64,000 bases of DNA from Merluccius polli (lineage: Eukaryota > Chordata > Actinopteri > Gadiformes > Merlucciidae): assembly GCA_030340625.1 (NCBI GenBank), contig JAOPHQ010004840.1:400001-464000 (forward strand). Reading direction: 5' to 3'. This document shows, piece after piece, positions 1-10,016 of the stretch (position 1 is the first letter of the stretch; the number at the start of each line of letters is the position of its first letter). Position numbers and translations under genes: made by a program. A model generated the notes under the pieces. The model was not told the origin of the DNA. It saw only the letters and a list, made by a program, of their open reading frames with translations, and did not search any database.

Positions 1-391
1 CGCTAACTGCTAACTGCCCACACTTCACAGCACTCACCGGGAAAATAAAAGAATGAACAAAGATAAAGTTCCCAGGGCCGCTTCTCCGTGGTCCACCAGA
101 CGCTCAGGTATCGGCCCAACCGGTTCCTTTTCCTCCACAGTTCCTCAGTAGGTAAGTTAAAGTATTTTTTCCGACTTTTCCACTCACTGTCTCGGTGTTC
201 GTCCTGCCACCGCTCGGTGCTGTGCGTGTATCACTGCGCGTTTCACTAACCCGCAGCAAGGGGGCGGAACATGAGCCAATCTCTCACAGAACCACTCTTA
301 AAGCGAAAATAGACCTCTGGGATAAAATAAATAAATAAATTAAATTAACATACTTTACTCTTACTATACTCTTTTTTTCCAACAGGTTACA
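1..391 (-). repeat. 3' LTR of the gypsy element (partial)
   Basis: On the minus strand the sequence directly after the polypurine tract begins TGTAACCTGTTGG, the expected 5'-TG start of an LTR. The LTR continues to the left edge of the window, so its end and length are unknown. No coding potential is seen. Confidence 0.65.
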
Positions 392-403
392 CTCTCCCCC
401 CTT
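392..403 (-). promoter_or_regulatory. polypurine tract (plus-strand DNA primer site)
   Basis: The minus strand reads AAGGGGGGAGAG immediately before the TGTAAC start of the 3' LTR. This is the position and composition of the RNase H-resistant primer for second-strand DNA synthesis. The stop codon of the last pol reading frame (402-404) overlaps it. Confidence 0.65.
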
Positions 404-1367
404 AAATGTATGCACGTCCCGCTGCATGCTTACAGGGCTGCTGGGTAACTGCTGTCTCTATTACTTCTAAAGGAATGTTTGTTAACCAATCCCTACTAGC
501 ATTATCATTGAGGGAATTGGTGAGGGCGGTACTCAACCCTTGAAACAAGGCCGTAACAACAGAAACTAGAGGATTACCCAACTCAGGATAATGGAACCTA
601 CATGCTGGCTCGCGTTGTCTGAGTGATCTCCTAATGTGAGTGTCTGTTTCTGTTTGTCCTTCTGTCCTTTCTAGAGTTGGTTTCTCTGCATGGTCTTTAG
701 CTTTTGGTCCCATAGGACTTTCTGCCACAGGTTCTGAGGTTGTATCAGGTAGGTCTCCAGGTAAGTTATGAACTTCCACTTCAGGTAAATCTTGATTTTC
801 CTGTTCAGGTAAGTTTCCTGTTTCATTTTCAGATGAATTTCCTGTTTCATTTTCAGGTGAGTTTCCTGTTTCCTTTCCAGGTGAGTTTCCTACTTCCTCC
901 TCAGCCATACTGACATGATAAGGGTGAGGATTTGCAGGGTCTTGATCATGGTTACTCGGGACAGGTGCAAGACTGTGTCTCGGCATATCATACACTGTGA
1001 CAAATCTCCTGTCTTGAACATTCGGTAAGGTAGCAGTTGCATACCAGCCGTCATACGTGTCATTATCTGTATCAAAGGGCTCTTCATCTTGTTGAATGGC
1101 ACTTTGCTGCCTTGTTCGAGGTTTCTTTGGACTGCTCTTTGGGTTTTGTTCTTCTCTCTCAGTTTCAGGAAGAAATCCACAAGGAAGTAGAAGGTCTCTA
1201 TGTAGCGTCCGTGATGGTCCTTCCTCCTTTTCCGGCTTCACAGAGTAGACAGGTAAGTTGCCCATCTGCTTGGTAACCACATAGACTGTGGACTCCCAAC
1301 GATCCGCCAGCTTATGTTTGTTGCGAAGACGAAGGTTACGGACGAGGACTCGATCCCCAACAGCCAA
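402..1367 (-). pseudogene. gypsy pol C-terminus: integrase C-terminal module plus acidic tail
   Basis: The first ~80 residues continue the integrase after its catalytic core: a basic segment of the VGDRVLVRN type, then a GNLPVYSV-like strand, as in the C-terminal DNA-binding module of Ty3/gypsy integrases. The middle (about 770-900) is a degenerate 9-10-residue repeat built on ETGNSPEN, low in complexity and acidic. The reading frame differs from that of the integrase core at 1,336-2,226, so one frameshift lies near 1,370-1,385. The ORF ends inside the polypurine tract. The tail beyond the module has no function I recognise. Confidence 0.75.
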
Positions 1368-2226
1368 TGGCGACCTGATAACTTTCTTCCAGGTGAGATC
1401 TCAGGTTCCTTACGTACTGAGAGTGTGAACTGGACTCTTTTCCTTTGACTGGCAACCCAAAGGCTAAGTCCAAGGGCAGCCTTGGTTGTCTACCAAACAT
1501 TAACTCATATGGCGAGAACCCGGTGACGTCATTCCTCGTGCAATTGTAAGCATGAGTGAGGGGTTTGACATGGTCTCGCCATTGAGTCTTCTCTTTATCT
1601 TGCAGGGTGCCTAACATGCTGAGGAGTGTTCGGTTATACCGCTCAACAGGATTTCCCCTGGGGTGGTAAGGACTTGTTCTCACTTTACGGATCCCAGCTA
1701 ACGCACATAGCTCTTTGATGGTGTGAGACTCGAAGTCTCTACCCTGATCGCTGTGCAAGCGTTCAGGAAACCCATAATGGACCAAGAAGTGTTCCCATAA
1801 GGTTTTTGCGACGGTAGTAGCTTTCTGGTCACTGGTGGGGATGGCTACGGCATATTTAGTGAAGTGGTCTGTAATGACGAGGATGTCCTTAGTGTTGTGG
1901 CTGTCTGGTTCTAATGAAAGAAAGTCCATACAGACCAACTCCATTGGTCTAGTGGTTTGGATATTAACAAGTGGGGCAGCCTTGTCCGGTCGTGTCTTTC
2001 TCCGAACGCATCTCTCACATGTTTTCACCTTCTTCTCCACCTTGGCGGCCATCTTCGGCCAGTAGAACCGTGACCTGGTAAGTTCAAGAGTGCACTCAAT
2101 CCCTAAGTGCCCCATTTCATCGTGGAGATTCCTGAGTGCAGTGGGTCTTAGAGCATTTGGGAGTACTAGCTGGAAGAGGGTTTGTCCCTCACACTCCCGT
2201 GTGCGGTACAAAATGCCTGACTTCAA
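1336..2226 (-). pseudogene. gypsy integrase core
   Basis: The integrase inserts the reverse-transcribed DNA. Residues 35-73 hold the HHCC zinc-binding domain (His35, His40, Cys70, Cys73 of this ORF). The catalytic triad is visible as D101 (CMDF), D160 (HSDQG) and E195 (NPVERYN). The last two are 34 residues apart instead of the usual 35, because the GN-x-x-VER loop is one residue short. It lies in the same frame as the RT/RNase H ORF, separated from it by one TGA at 2,239-2,241, so the stop is a nonsense mutation in a single pol polyprotein. The core leaves this frame near 1,370. Dead copy. Confidence 0.85.
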
Positions 2227-2238
2227 CTGAAGCCTTTT

Positions 2239-3834
2239 TCATTCTCTTAGGATCGACCGTTCTTCAGGAGAATCTGCTGTGTGATCCGCAGGTAAGTTGT
2301 TGGACTCCACCAGCTTGATAACTCTGTCAAGAACGGGATCTTCTCTTTGAAGTTTCCTGAGGTCAGACTCACTATACTTAGGTACTGTTGAGGCTCCATC
2401 TTGCAACTCTCCTTCAAAGACATCAGGGATTGCATCCGCTTGAATGGCAAGAGATTCAACGTAGCCATAGAAAGGTGAGAGCTCTTGAACCTGCCTCACA
2501 GTATGTCTTTGACAGGTAGCTGCGACAATCTCTGGGGTCACCAGTTCAAACTTGCCTATGGATGTTAATAGCTGGGAAGTGAATCGGTCAATCCTTTGGC
2601 TCTCTTCCTGCGATGCAGCATCATTTTCCAAGGCACCATGGTGTCTCCTTGACAACCCATCCGCATCCGCGTTCTGCTTACCAGCTCGATACTTGATATT
2701 GAAAGTGAACGTCGAGAGTGCGGCTAACCAACGGTAGCTCGCAGCGTCAAGCTTGGCTGTGGTAAGTAGGTATGTCAAGGGATTGTTGTCTGTGATGACA
2801 GTAAAGGAGTTTCCATACAAATAGTCATGAAACTTCTCTGTGATGGCCCATTTAAGGGCCAAGAATTCCAGTTTGTGTGCTGGGTATCTTGCTTCACTGC
2901 AGGAGAGTCCTCTACTAGCGTAGGCAATCACACGCAGGTTCCCTTCCTGCTCTTGATATAAAGCGGCTCCTAATGTTGTGCTGGCATCCGTATGGAGCAC
3001 ATAAGGAAGCTTAGGATCTGCATAACCAAGGACTGGGGATGATGTTAGCTTGTGTATGATTTCCTCGAAGGCCTGTTGACACTCAATATCCCAGCGTTCA
3101 CCAAACGGCTCTTTTGGGCTGAGGTATTTTCCATCACTTACACTAACCTTGACTCCTTTCCGCCGTGGTGGATATCCGGTTGTAAGGTTGGTTAAGGGCT
3201 TGACGATCCTTGAATAATCCTTGACAAACCTCCAGTAGTAACCAGAGAAGCCTACGAAAGATTGGAGCTCCTTTAAGTTCTGTGGTCTCGGCCAGGTTTT
3301 CAAGGCTTGAACCTTTTCAGGGTCAGTCTTCACTCCATCGCTGGAAACAATGTGCCCCAAATAACGCACCGAAGTCTGAAATAACTTACATTTTTCTGGT
3401 GAGAGTTTCAAGCCATATTCCTCGAGACTGCTGAGCACATGGATGAGCCTAGTCTCGTGTTCTTCAAGAGTGTCCGAAAACACAATGAGATCATCAAGAA
3501 AAACAAGGACCTCCTTTAGATGGATATCACTCATGCACTTCTCCATGAGCCGCTGGAATGTGCTCGGTGCATTGGTGACTCCCTGGGGCATCCGATTGAA
3601 TTCCCAGAATCCAAAGGGGCACACAAAGGCGGTTTTATGCTTGTCACTTTCATTCATCTCAATTTGATAGTACCCAGACTTCAGGTCCATCACGGAAAAC
3701 CACTTAGATCCAGCGAGAGCGGAAAACGACCCTTCCAGGTTTGGCAATGCATAGGAGTCTTTTATTGTTTGCAGGTTTAATTTTCTATAGTCCACACATA
3801 GGCGGACATCGCCATTCTTTTTCCTCCCCACCAC
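2239..3834 (-). pseudogene. gypsy reverse transcriptase and RNase H
   Basis: Copies element RNA into DNA and degrades the RNA strand. The palm motif VMDLKSGYYQ (about residues 48-57) holds the first catalytic Asp and VFLDD (111-115) the other two. RNase H begins at YVLHTDAS (about 278-285) and continues through TDNNPLTYL (about 354-362). The fingers domain is upstream in another frame (3,785-4,336), with a frameshift in the overlap around 3,800-3,840. It ends at a TGA (2,239-2,241) followed in the same frame by the integrase. Confidence 0.9.
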
Positions 3835-4336
3835 GATCGTGTGATGAAAATGGGGACTCTGACTCTCGGATTACGCCAGCATCAAGAAGGGTTTGAAGGT
3901 GCTTTTTGACTGCTTCATAATCCCGAGGATGAATCGGACGGGGTCTCTGTTTGATTGGGGTCTCATCCTTCAGCTTGATGTTGTGCTGGATTTTGGTCGC
4001 ATGACCAAAGTCAAGATCATGTTGGGCAAAGACATGAGAAAAGCTACTGAGCTTTGTTGTAATTCTCTCTTTCCACTCCTCAGGAAGAGAAGGCCCGAAA
4101 TCAAAGCTTTTCCCAGGAAGCTTTGCCTCTGCTTGGTGAGTAGAGCACTCAAAAACATGCTTCCGATCCTCTTCATCTACATGGTGATTCTCGATGACAG
4201 AATCTGCAACAGTCAGGTCTGCGATAACGCAGTTGGTAGGTAGAATGATGTCACGTTCGGTTTCATTTCTAAGGAGGCAGCTTGTTGGAGCCATGCTCCG
4301 GCAAGGAAATGAGACAAGAGTCCACAAACACACCAC
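3785..4336 (-). pseudogene. gypsy reverse transcriptase, N-terminal fingers region
   Basis: The 183-residue ORF ends with the region before the RT palm: HNIKLKDETPIKQRPRPI, then YEAVKKHLQTLLDAGVIRES. These are standard gypsy RT entry motifs. It is one frame away from both the protease ORF upstream (frameshift near 4,270-4,340) and the RT palm downstream (frameshift near 3,800-3,840). The overlaps with neighbouring ORFs are products of these frameshifts. Confidence 0.85.
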
Positions 4337-5165
4337 CTGGCAAGGTGGATCTGGATGGTTGCTCTAACAGGCCATATTTCTCTGTGATGACTGAGCTGAC
4401 ACAGATACAGCCTTCAAGCAGCACTTTTTGTTTCGCTGGAAGGACTTCCTGTTCTCTCCCTCTGAGCTTCACAAAACCAAGCTTTCCACTTGTTGCTTGT
4501 TTTCTCCTCAGTTGCAGTGTACGAAGGACGTGACTGTAGCCATGGCAAGGTGAGTTATGGGAAAATGAAGATTCATCACAATACTGATCAAAGAGAGGGT
4601 CTAAAGTGTTGGTACCGATTAACAATGGGACACCACTATTTGACCTGAGATCAGGAACAATTAAAGCCAAAGTTGAAATTTCAGGCTCGGACTCAAGAAG
4701 GGCTTTCGGGAACTTGAGGTCAACCTCCACATATCCCAGGTAAGGAACAGGTTGGCCATTTGCTCCTTCTACTTCAAGGATATCGCTGATGGGTCTGATA
4801 GGATGATCAGACAGATATGTCTGATAAAAGGACTTGGCCACTGTGGTGACCTGTGACCCGTTATCAAGCAAATAACTGCAGTCCACCCCACCTACATTTA
4901 CACTGGCCGTACATTTGCTACCTACAAGATGTTTCGGCAATTTTCTTTCTGGTGTGACTCTGTGGGAGTAAATTGCAGGGTTTCGCTCACCTGTAGATGG
5001 GGGACATGGTGGTTGCTTGGCTTCCATTTTCCCCTCAATGGAAGCCGGTTCTAGTTTAACCAGGGTGTGGTGGGTGAGCCATTCTGGGCTTCCCAAGCGC
5101 GCTGCTTCTCCCTGAGCTCTGCTTTCTTGGCCTGCACAAGGGTGGGATTGGGCATGTTGTTGCAC
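4269..5165 (-). pseudogene. gypsy aspartic protease region
   Basis: This is the retroviral-type protease that matures gag-pol. The active-site loop reads CSYLLDNGSQVTT: the position normally D-[ST]-G is D-N-G, so the conserved Ser/Thr after the catalytic Asp is changed. The conserved ALIVPDL and VPLLIGTN (flap/C-terminal ILG-like) motifs follow. The protease frame is offset from the zinc-knuckle gag frame upstream (shift near 5,100-5,160) and from RT downstream (near 4,300). Confidence 0.78.
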
Positions 5166-5497
5166 GTGGATGCAATATGGCCATCCTCACCACATTTAAA
5201 GCAATACCATGGCTTTGGCTTCACCATGGCTGTCATTTGCTGAAGCTGTCCCTCCGGCTGGGTATTTTTTGTCTTTTATCTCTGTTTTGTACTTACTGTG
5301 GCTTTCTTTTTTTTAGGCTTCTCCAGACTGCATGCACTGAGTTTTGCGACCTGAACCTGAAGTTCAGCGATCTGCTTTTGGATGTCTTTGGTCATAGCTA
5401 AAAAAGCTTGTTCTGCTTCCTGCGGCGCGCTAATATCCTCTGTGTAGGATGTGTGCAGCCTGCACATTTGACATGGCTTTTGGCTTCGTAAAACCAA
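5051..5497 (-). pseudogene. gypsy gag C-terminus with CCHC zinc knuckle
   Basis: The segment carries a coiled-coil-like stretch rich in K, Q and E (about 5,290-5,400), then one CCHC knuckle, CFKCGEDGHIASTC, of the nucleocapsid type that binds RNA. An in-frame TAA at 5,276-5,278 separates the two parts. The frame differs from the main gag ORF, so a frameshift lies near 5,450-5,490. Confidence 0.8.
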
Positions 5498-6598
5498 GGT
5501 GCTCTTTCATTCTGCTAGCTTTGTTAGCCTGTTTGTCTTCCTCCTTTCGCAGTAAGAGAAGAAGCTCTGCAAATGATGGTGGTTTGCTCTTGAGCTGCTC
5601 AAGCTGAAGACTGGTGATGAGAAGACTATTCCAGCATCCACGACAGAATTGCTTGAGAAGTTGTTTGTCAGCATCAGGAGCAGAAATTCCCCCTTTTGCG
5701 ACCACATAGTTTAATGCTGTGTGAAGTCGCTGCAGGTAATCTGGCGCTTTCTCCCCAGCATTTTGATTGTTGTTCAAGAATCGTGCAAAAAGCTCATCCC
5801 CATCTTCGACAGTGGCATAAGCAGAATCAAGTAAGGTTAAGTACTCTTTTGGTGAAGCTTGAGGTCCTAATGACTTGATTATGTTTGCTGCTGGAGGTGA
5901 GAGACTTTCAACAATTTTTCTTACCACTTGGGAGTTAGGGACTGACGGATCATTCAAGCAGAACTCCACACTGTTGCGCCACGTGTCGTAGTCGACCTCA
6001 AAGGTTGGCTGAGGAAGTCGTCCGGAAAACTGTTTCAGTTTACAAGGAGAATGAAGATGAGATGAAATTTCACTGCTCTTGACTATGTGTTCAACCACAA
6101 CACGTTGCACTTCCGGCGTGCTGAGTTGATCTGAAGGTAAGTGGAAAGGGCTGGTTCTTTCTCGTACTGGAGAGAGAAGATCTCTTACCTCGGTGCCAGT
6201 CTGGGGTCTGTAGAAGGTCTGACTCACCTCAGTGGGGACACTGACAAAGCTAGGAGCAGTAGCTTGGATATCACTTTGTGTAAGGGGCGGCTCTATTTCC
6301 ACAGGGGTTTCACTGGTTTCAACTGGGGTCTCACTGCTGATGGACTCACTGATCCTAGCCAGCTCCTTACAGAGGATATCTCCAAAATCCATGCCGCTCA
6401 CCTTAGCTAAATCTTTCAATCCAGAAAGGTAAGTCTCTGTCGCACTGATGCCCACATCACTAGTGTAAACACTGGCAAGACTCTGCACATGGTGAATAAC
6501 CTCTGGTTTGGTAACACATGGTCTTCGATAAGGTAAGCGAGTGGTTTCAAGGTCTTTTACGGCACTGCCATACTCAAACTCTACAACTGCCTGAGTTA
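5430..6598 (-). pseudogene. gypsy gag, central capsid region
   Basis: The main gag reading frame is open from the insertion junction at 6,598 down to 5,430; the first Met is at 6,488 but the frame is open further upstream. After a Ser/Thr/Glu-rich linker (T-P-V-E repeats), residues about 150-320 form a capsid-like region with LKQFSGRLPQP, YDTWRNSVEF and LLKQFCRGCW, typical of gypsy retrotransposon gag. It is cut at 6,599/6,600 by the CACTA-like element; its N-terminal codons are at 32,225-32,373. It loses frame near 5,450-5,490. Confidence 0.8.
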
Positions 6599-6694
6599 CA
6601 CACTGTAAAAAATGTCCGTAACATTAACACTGAAATGCTGTAAAATCACTACATAAAAAACCTGTAAAGGTTTGAAACATTGTTCACTTTGCAG

Positions 6695-8636
6695 TAGGGC
6701 TGAAACGATTCCTCGAGTAATTTGAGTACCTCGAATACAAAAAATGGTCAGAGGATTTTTTTCTGCCTCGAGGAATCGTTAGTTTAATAGAGCGCAACAG
6801 TGCGGTGCCGGAAGTAAAAATCCCATTCATTTTTCCCGTCGAGATTTTGATTAAAATCCATTACGTCGTAACCATACAATGTATACTTACAACCGGCCGT
6901 TTTATTGTGCAATGATAGGATAGGCAACTTTAGTAACCAAAAACTAAAGGAAGGTTTCAAGAAAACAAGTTTTATTCGCGATGTCATTTAGAAGGACTGC
7001 ATTACCCACAATCCTAAAGTGTAACACGACGTCTTTGATTGGTGGAGCTCGCTGTTACCATGGAAACGTTTACCTACGAAAGTCAAGTCGTCGATTACTG
7101 CTACCACTGAACTCGATCGTTTACCACACAGAGCAACCATGATTTCCCTTAGACTCATGGTTACTCTGTACATATTGAAAAATATGTTGATATAGAATAT
7201 ACGATGATATATGATTAAAAACAAAATAAAAATATATGATATAGCAGTGTTGTATAGTAATTTGGGTAGTATAAAGCCTAGGAATACATAATGTTGAATG
7301 AATACGTAACTAAAATCACATGATGTATTAAAAACGAGAAACGTTATTACCTTATATAACCCATTATATAACACCCTGTCTTAGCCGACACACATTTGGA
7401 ATCGGCATTGTTGGACGCGCGAGCGGTGATTGCAGTCAGGACTGTACCATGTCGATGACAACACTATATACACTATGAAACACTATACATACACACACAA
7501 TATATGACACAACTTTTATTAAAAATATAAACACTATAATAATTACAAAGGTGCAAGAAGCACGCTAAATTATCGGGTTGGAAGTTGTCGGAAAGGGTTC
7601 GCAATGGTTTAGGGATGAGTAGTTCATTCACTTGTTCACAAAATAATGTACACAGTCTTGTACCTTTGCCTTTTCTTCCGTTTTCCAAATTCTTTTTATT
7701 CCCGAATCAAACATAATATGGTCACGACTACCATAACGAACGATTGGCTTATTGGTTAAAGGCTTAATACTCTTTTTATAAGGATTCTACGAAAAGTGGA
7801 CGAGATAAATGCATGGGAAATTTACTTCCGGCACCGTTGCTGTTAAAAAAGGGGGAGGTCACTGTTACGCTCTATTGAGCGGAGGACCGGAGACAAGGTA
7901 ATATTAACGTAGCAAATCAGTTTGATCAACGTTAATGTATTTTACGAACATAAACGCCTGCCTTGCAGAGGGCTAGGTTTTTGTTAATTATGACTGACTA
8001 CTGTCAAGTTTGTGGTTAGTTTATTACGAGCGTGACGACATGACTTCATAGAGGGTTGATTTAAAATTTAAAAGGACAGCGCTGATGAGTCTAGATGGAA
8101 ATAAAAACATAATAAAGTTAATTAAGCAGTTGTAAAATTTAGTCAACTACTACGTAGCTGGTCACAGTGTCTCACTCTATTGATTATGTGTGTGGTTATT
8201 GTGTTCCAATACAGTAGTTGTCTTAATTGTACACTGCAAAAAGACACTGCAAAATAAATGCCTTATGTTTTTGATAACTTGAAAGTAATGTAATTTTATT
8301 TATTTTTGATATCTTGAAAGTAATTTAATTTTATTTATTTTTGTTATCTTGAAAGTAATTTTATTTTATTTGTGTTTTACTTATTCTTATTTATGTTAGC
8401 AGTTGCCTCTTTGGTAATGTTTCAAGACCAGAAAATACTTGCTAAATAAAAACAGTTGATTCTAAAAAAGGAAACCAATTGGTCATTCATTATTAAGTGA
8501 AATATGTTATTTTCTCTTGTGTATTCATAATTGCTCTTTAACCAAGCAAAAATACGTTTGATCCGATTACTCGATTAATCGATGTAATTTTCAGTAGAGT
8601 ACTCGATTACTAAAATATTCGATAGCTGCAGCCCTA
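6695..8636. mobile_element. hAT-A1, non-autonomous hAT element
   Basis: Ends TAGGGCTGAAACG / GCTGCAGCCCTA, flanked by the 8-bp duplication CTTTGCAG (6,687-6,694 and 8,637-8,644). 1,942 bp with no transposase ORF; the short ORFs inside carry no recognisable domain. A near-identical copy in opposite orientation is hAT-A2 (16,253-18,207). Confidence 0.9.
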
Positions 8637-8837
8637 CTTTGCAGTGTAATTTAGTAAAATGTTAAACTAAATATAACTGTAAATTTAAAAGTAAAAAAAT
8701 GTTCTTTACACATAATTTACGTGTTCAAAATACTTATTGATGTTATTGTGACACACAAATACTGTATTACAAAAACAATGCAATCCATATTAAATGACAA
8801 TAAAACAGTCTTAATATTACAGCGTGATTATGTAGAC

Positions 8838-9205
8838 CAAGGGTTCCCAAACTTTTCAACCCGCGACCCCCAAAATAACTGTGCCAGAGACTGGCGACCC
8901 CCCGGATGTGACTGAAAAAAAAAAAAAAAAAGAAGTTTATATCCATGCATTGCGCGACTCATAGCGATGGCAGCTGGTTGCATTAGTGTTTCCCCGATTG
9001 TGTGTGTAACGCGTTAAAGTCCCGGCCCTAATTATAATTTGAACTACCATGTTTCATAATTTTTACAACTATGGCTGATTTTTTTTTTTTCTGTATTTCC
9101 TTTTCTTTTTTTTTTCCAAAATGTATTTTATTCATGAAAATAATTTCGCGACCCACCCCTCGGCGTCCCGCGACCCCCCCAGTCCCCCCACTTTGGGAAC
9201 CACTG
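8838..9205. mobile_element. CAGTG-ended MITE with 5-bp duplication
   Basis: Ends CAAGGGTTCCCAAACTTT and (reverse complement of the right end) CAGTGGTTCCCAAAG, flanked by TAGAC (8,833-8,837 and 9,206-9,210). The GGTTCCCAAACT terminus is a familiar fish/vertebrate hAT-type end. A 5-bp duplication fits the hAT5 group better than the 8-bp hATs here. 368 bp, non-coding. Confidence 0.7.
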
Positions 9206-9210
9206 TAGAC

Positions 9211-10016
9211 TTTAACCTGTTTTTTTTTTTTTTTTAATATGAAATTAAATTTTTCCAAAATGCCAAGACTGCCACCATGGCATATTTATTTATGCCATTT
9301 TCGATTCAACAGCAGTAACATCTGGATTGTTTTCAATGAATTAGGCCAATGTTTAAACAAAATACCCTGAATGAATGAACACTCAGAAGAACTTTGGAGG
9401 AAGTACCTGGCAGTGGTAAGTTAAACATCATCTTTATTACTGTCTATGCTTTGATGTCACGTTTTACTCGGTTTTACTCGTAAACATGTATATTTATTGG
9501 TTTTAGGGTTTTACTCAGAATCTTAGGTTGCTAGACGTGTTGCCAAGGGGAGACCTGTAACTCCCACCCGGATGTGTTATGATTCGAATTCCAGCCCGCG
9601 CCAAAATTCTTCTACCGTTACTTAGCCTACTGTTCGCAGCACAGTACAGTCGAGATACGAGATTGGGGAGTTATATGCCTGCACACCGTTGTCCAGTTGT
9701 CCCTTCTACATGCTTATATCGCGTTGTAAGTTACTACTGCTTATCCTCCCCCCATCCTCCGCCGAGTCTCGCCACCGGGATTATCGTATGTGCACACAAC
9801 GTAGAGCGGCCGCTTTTCCCGGCGCTTACATGACTTCTTCTTCTCCCTTCTCCGTCAAAACCTCCGGCTCAGCCTGCAGAATAACGACCGCGGCGGCGGC
9901 GTGCGTCCCATGTCTAGAAGACACGCGCGGCGGTGGCGGAAGTTTTCAGAATATGTTTTTCAATGTTAGATATTTCATTCGATGCCCATGTGTTATGAGA
10001 GTATACATTAGCTAAA
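9211..10016. other. 5' region of the CACTA-like element
   Basis: This lies between the MITE and the transposase start. It contains poly-T runs and a moderately GC-rich block (about 9,770-9,940) that could hold the promoter or first non-coding exon. No ORF with a recognisable domain is present. Confidence 0.4.

Noticed and set aside
7473..7688. Small ORFs conserved between hAT-A1 and hAT-A2 (also 17,196-17,405 and 17,915-18,118)
   Set aside because: They are conserved only because the two element copies are recent duplicates; no domain, start context or splice evidence, and frames differ by small indels.
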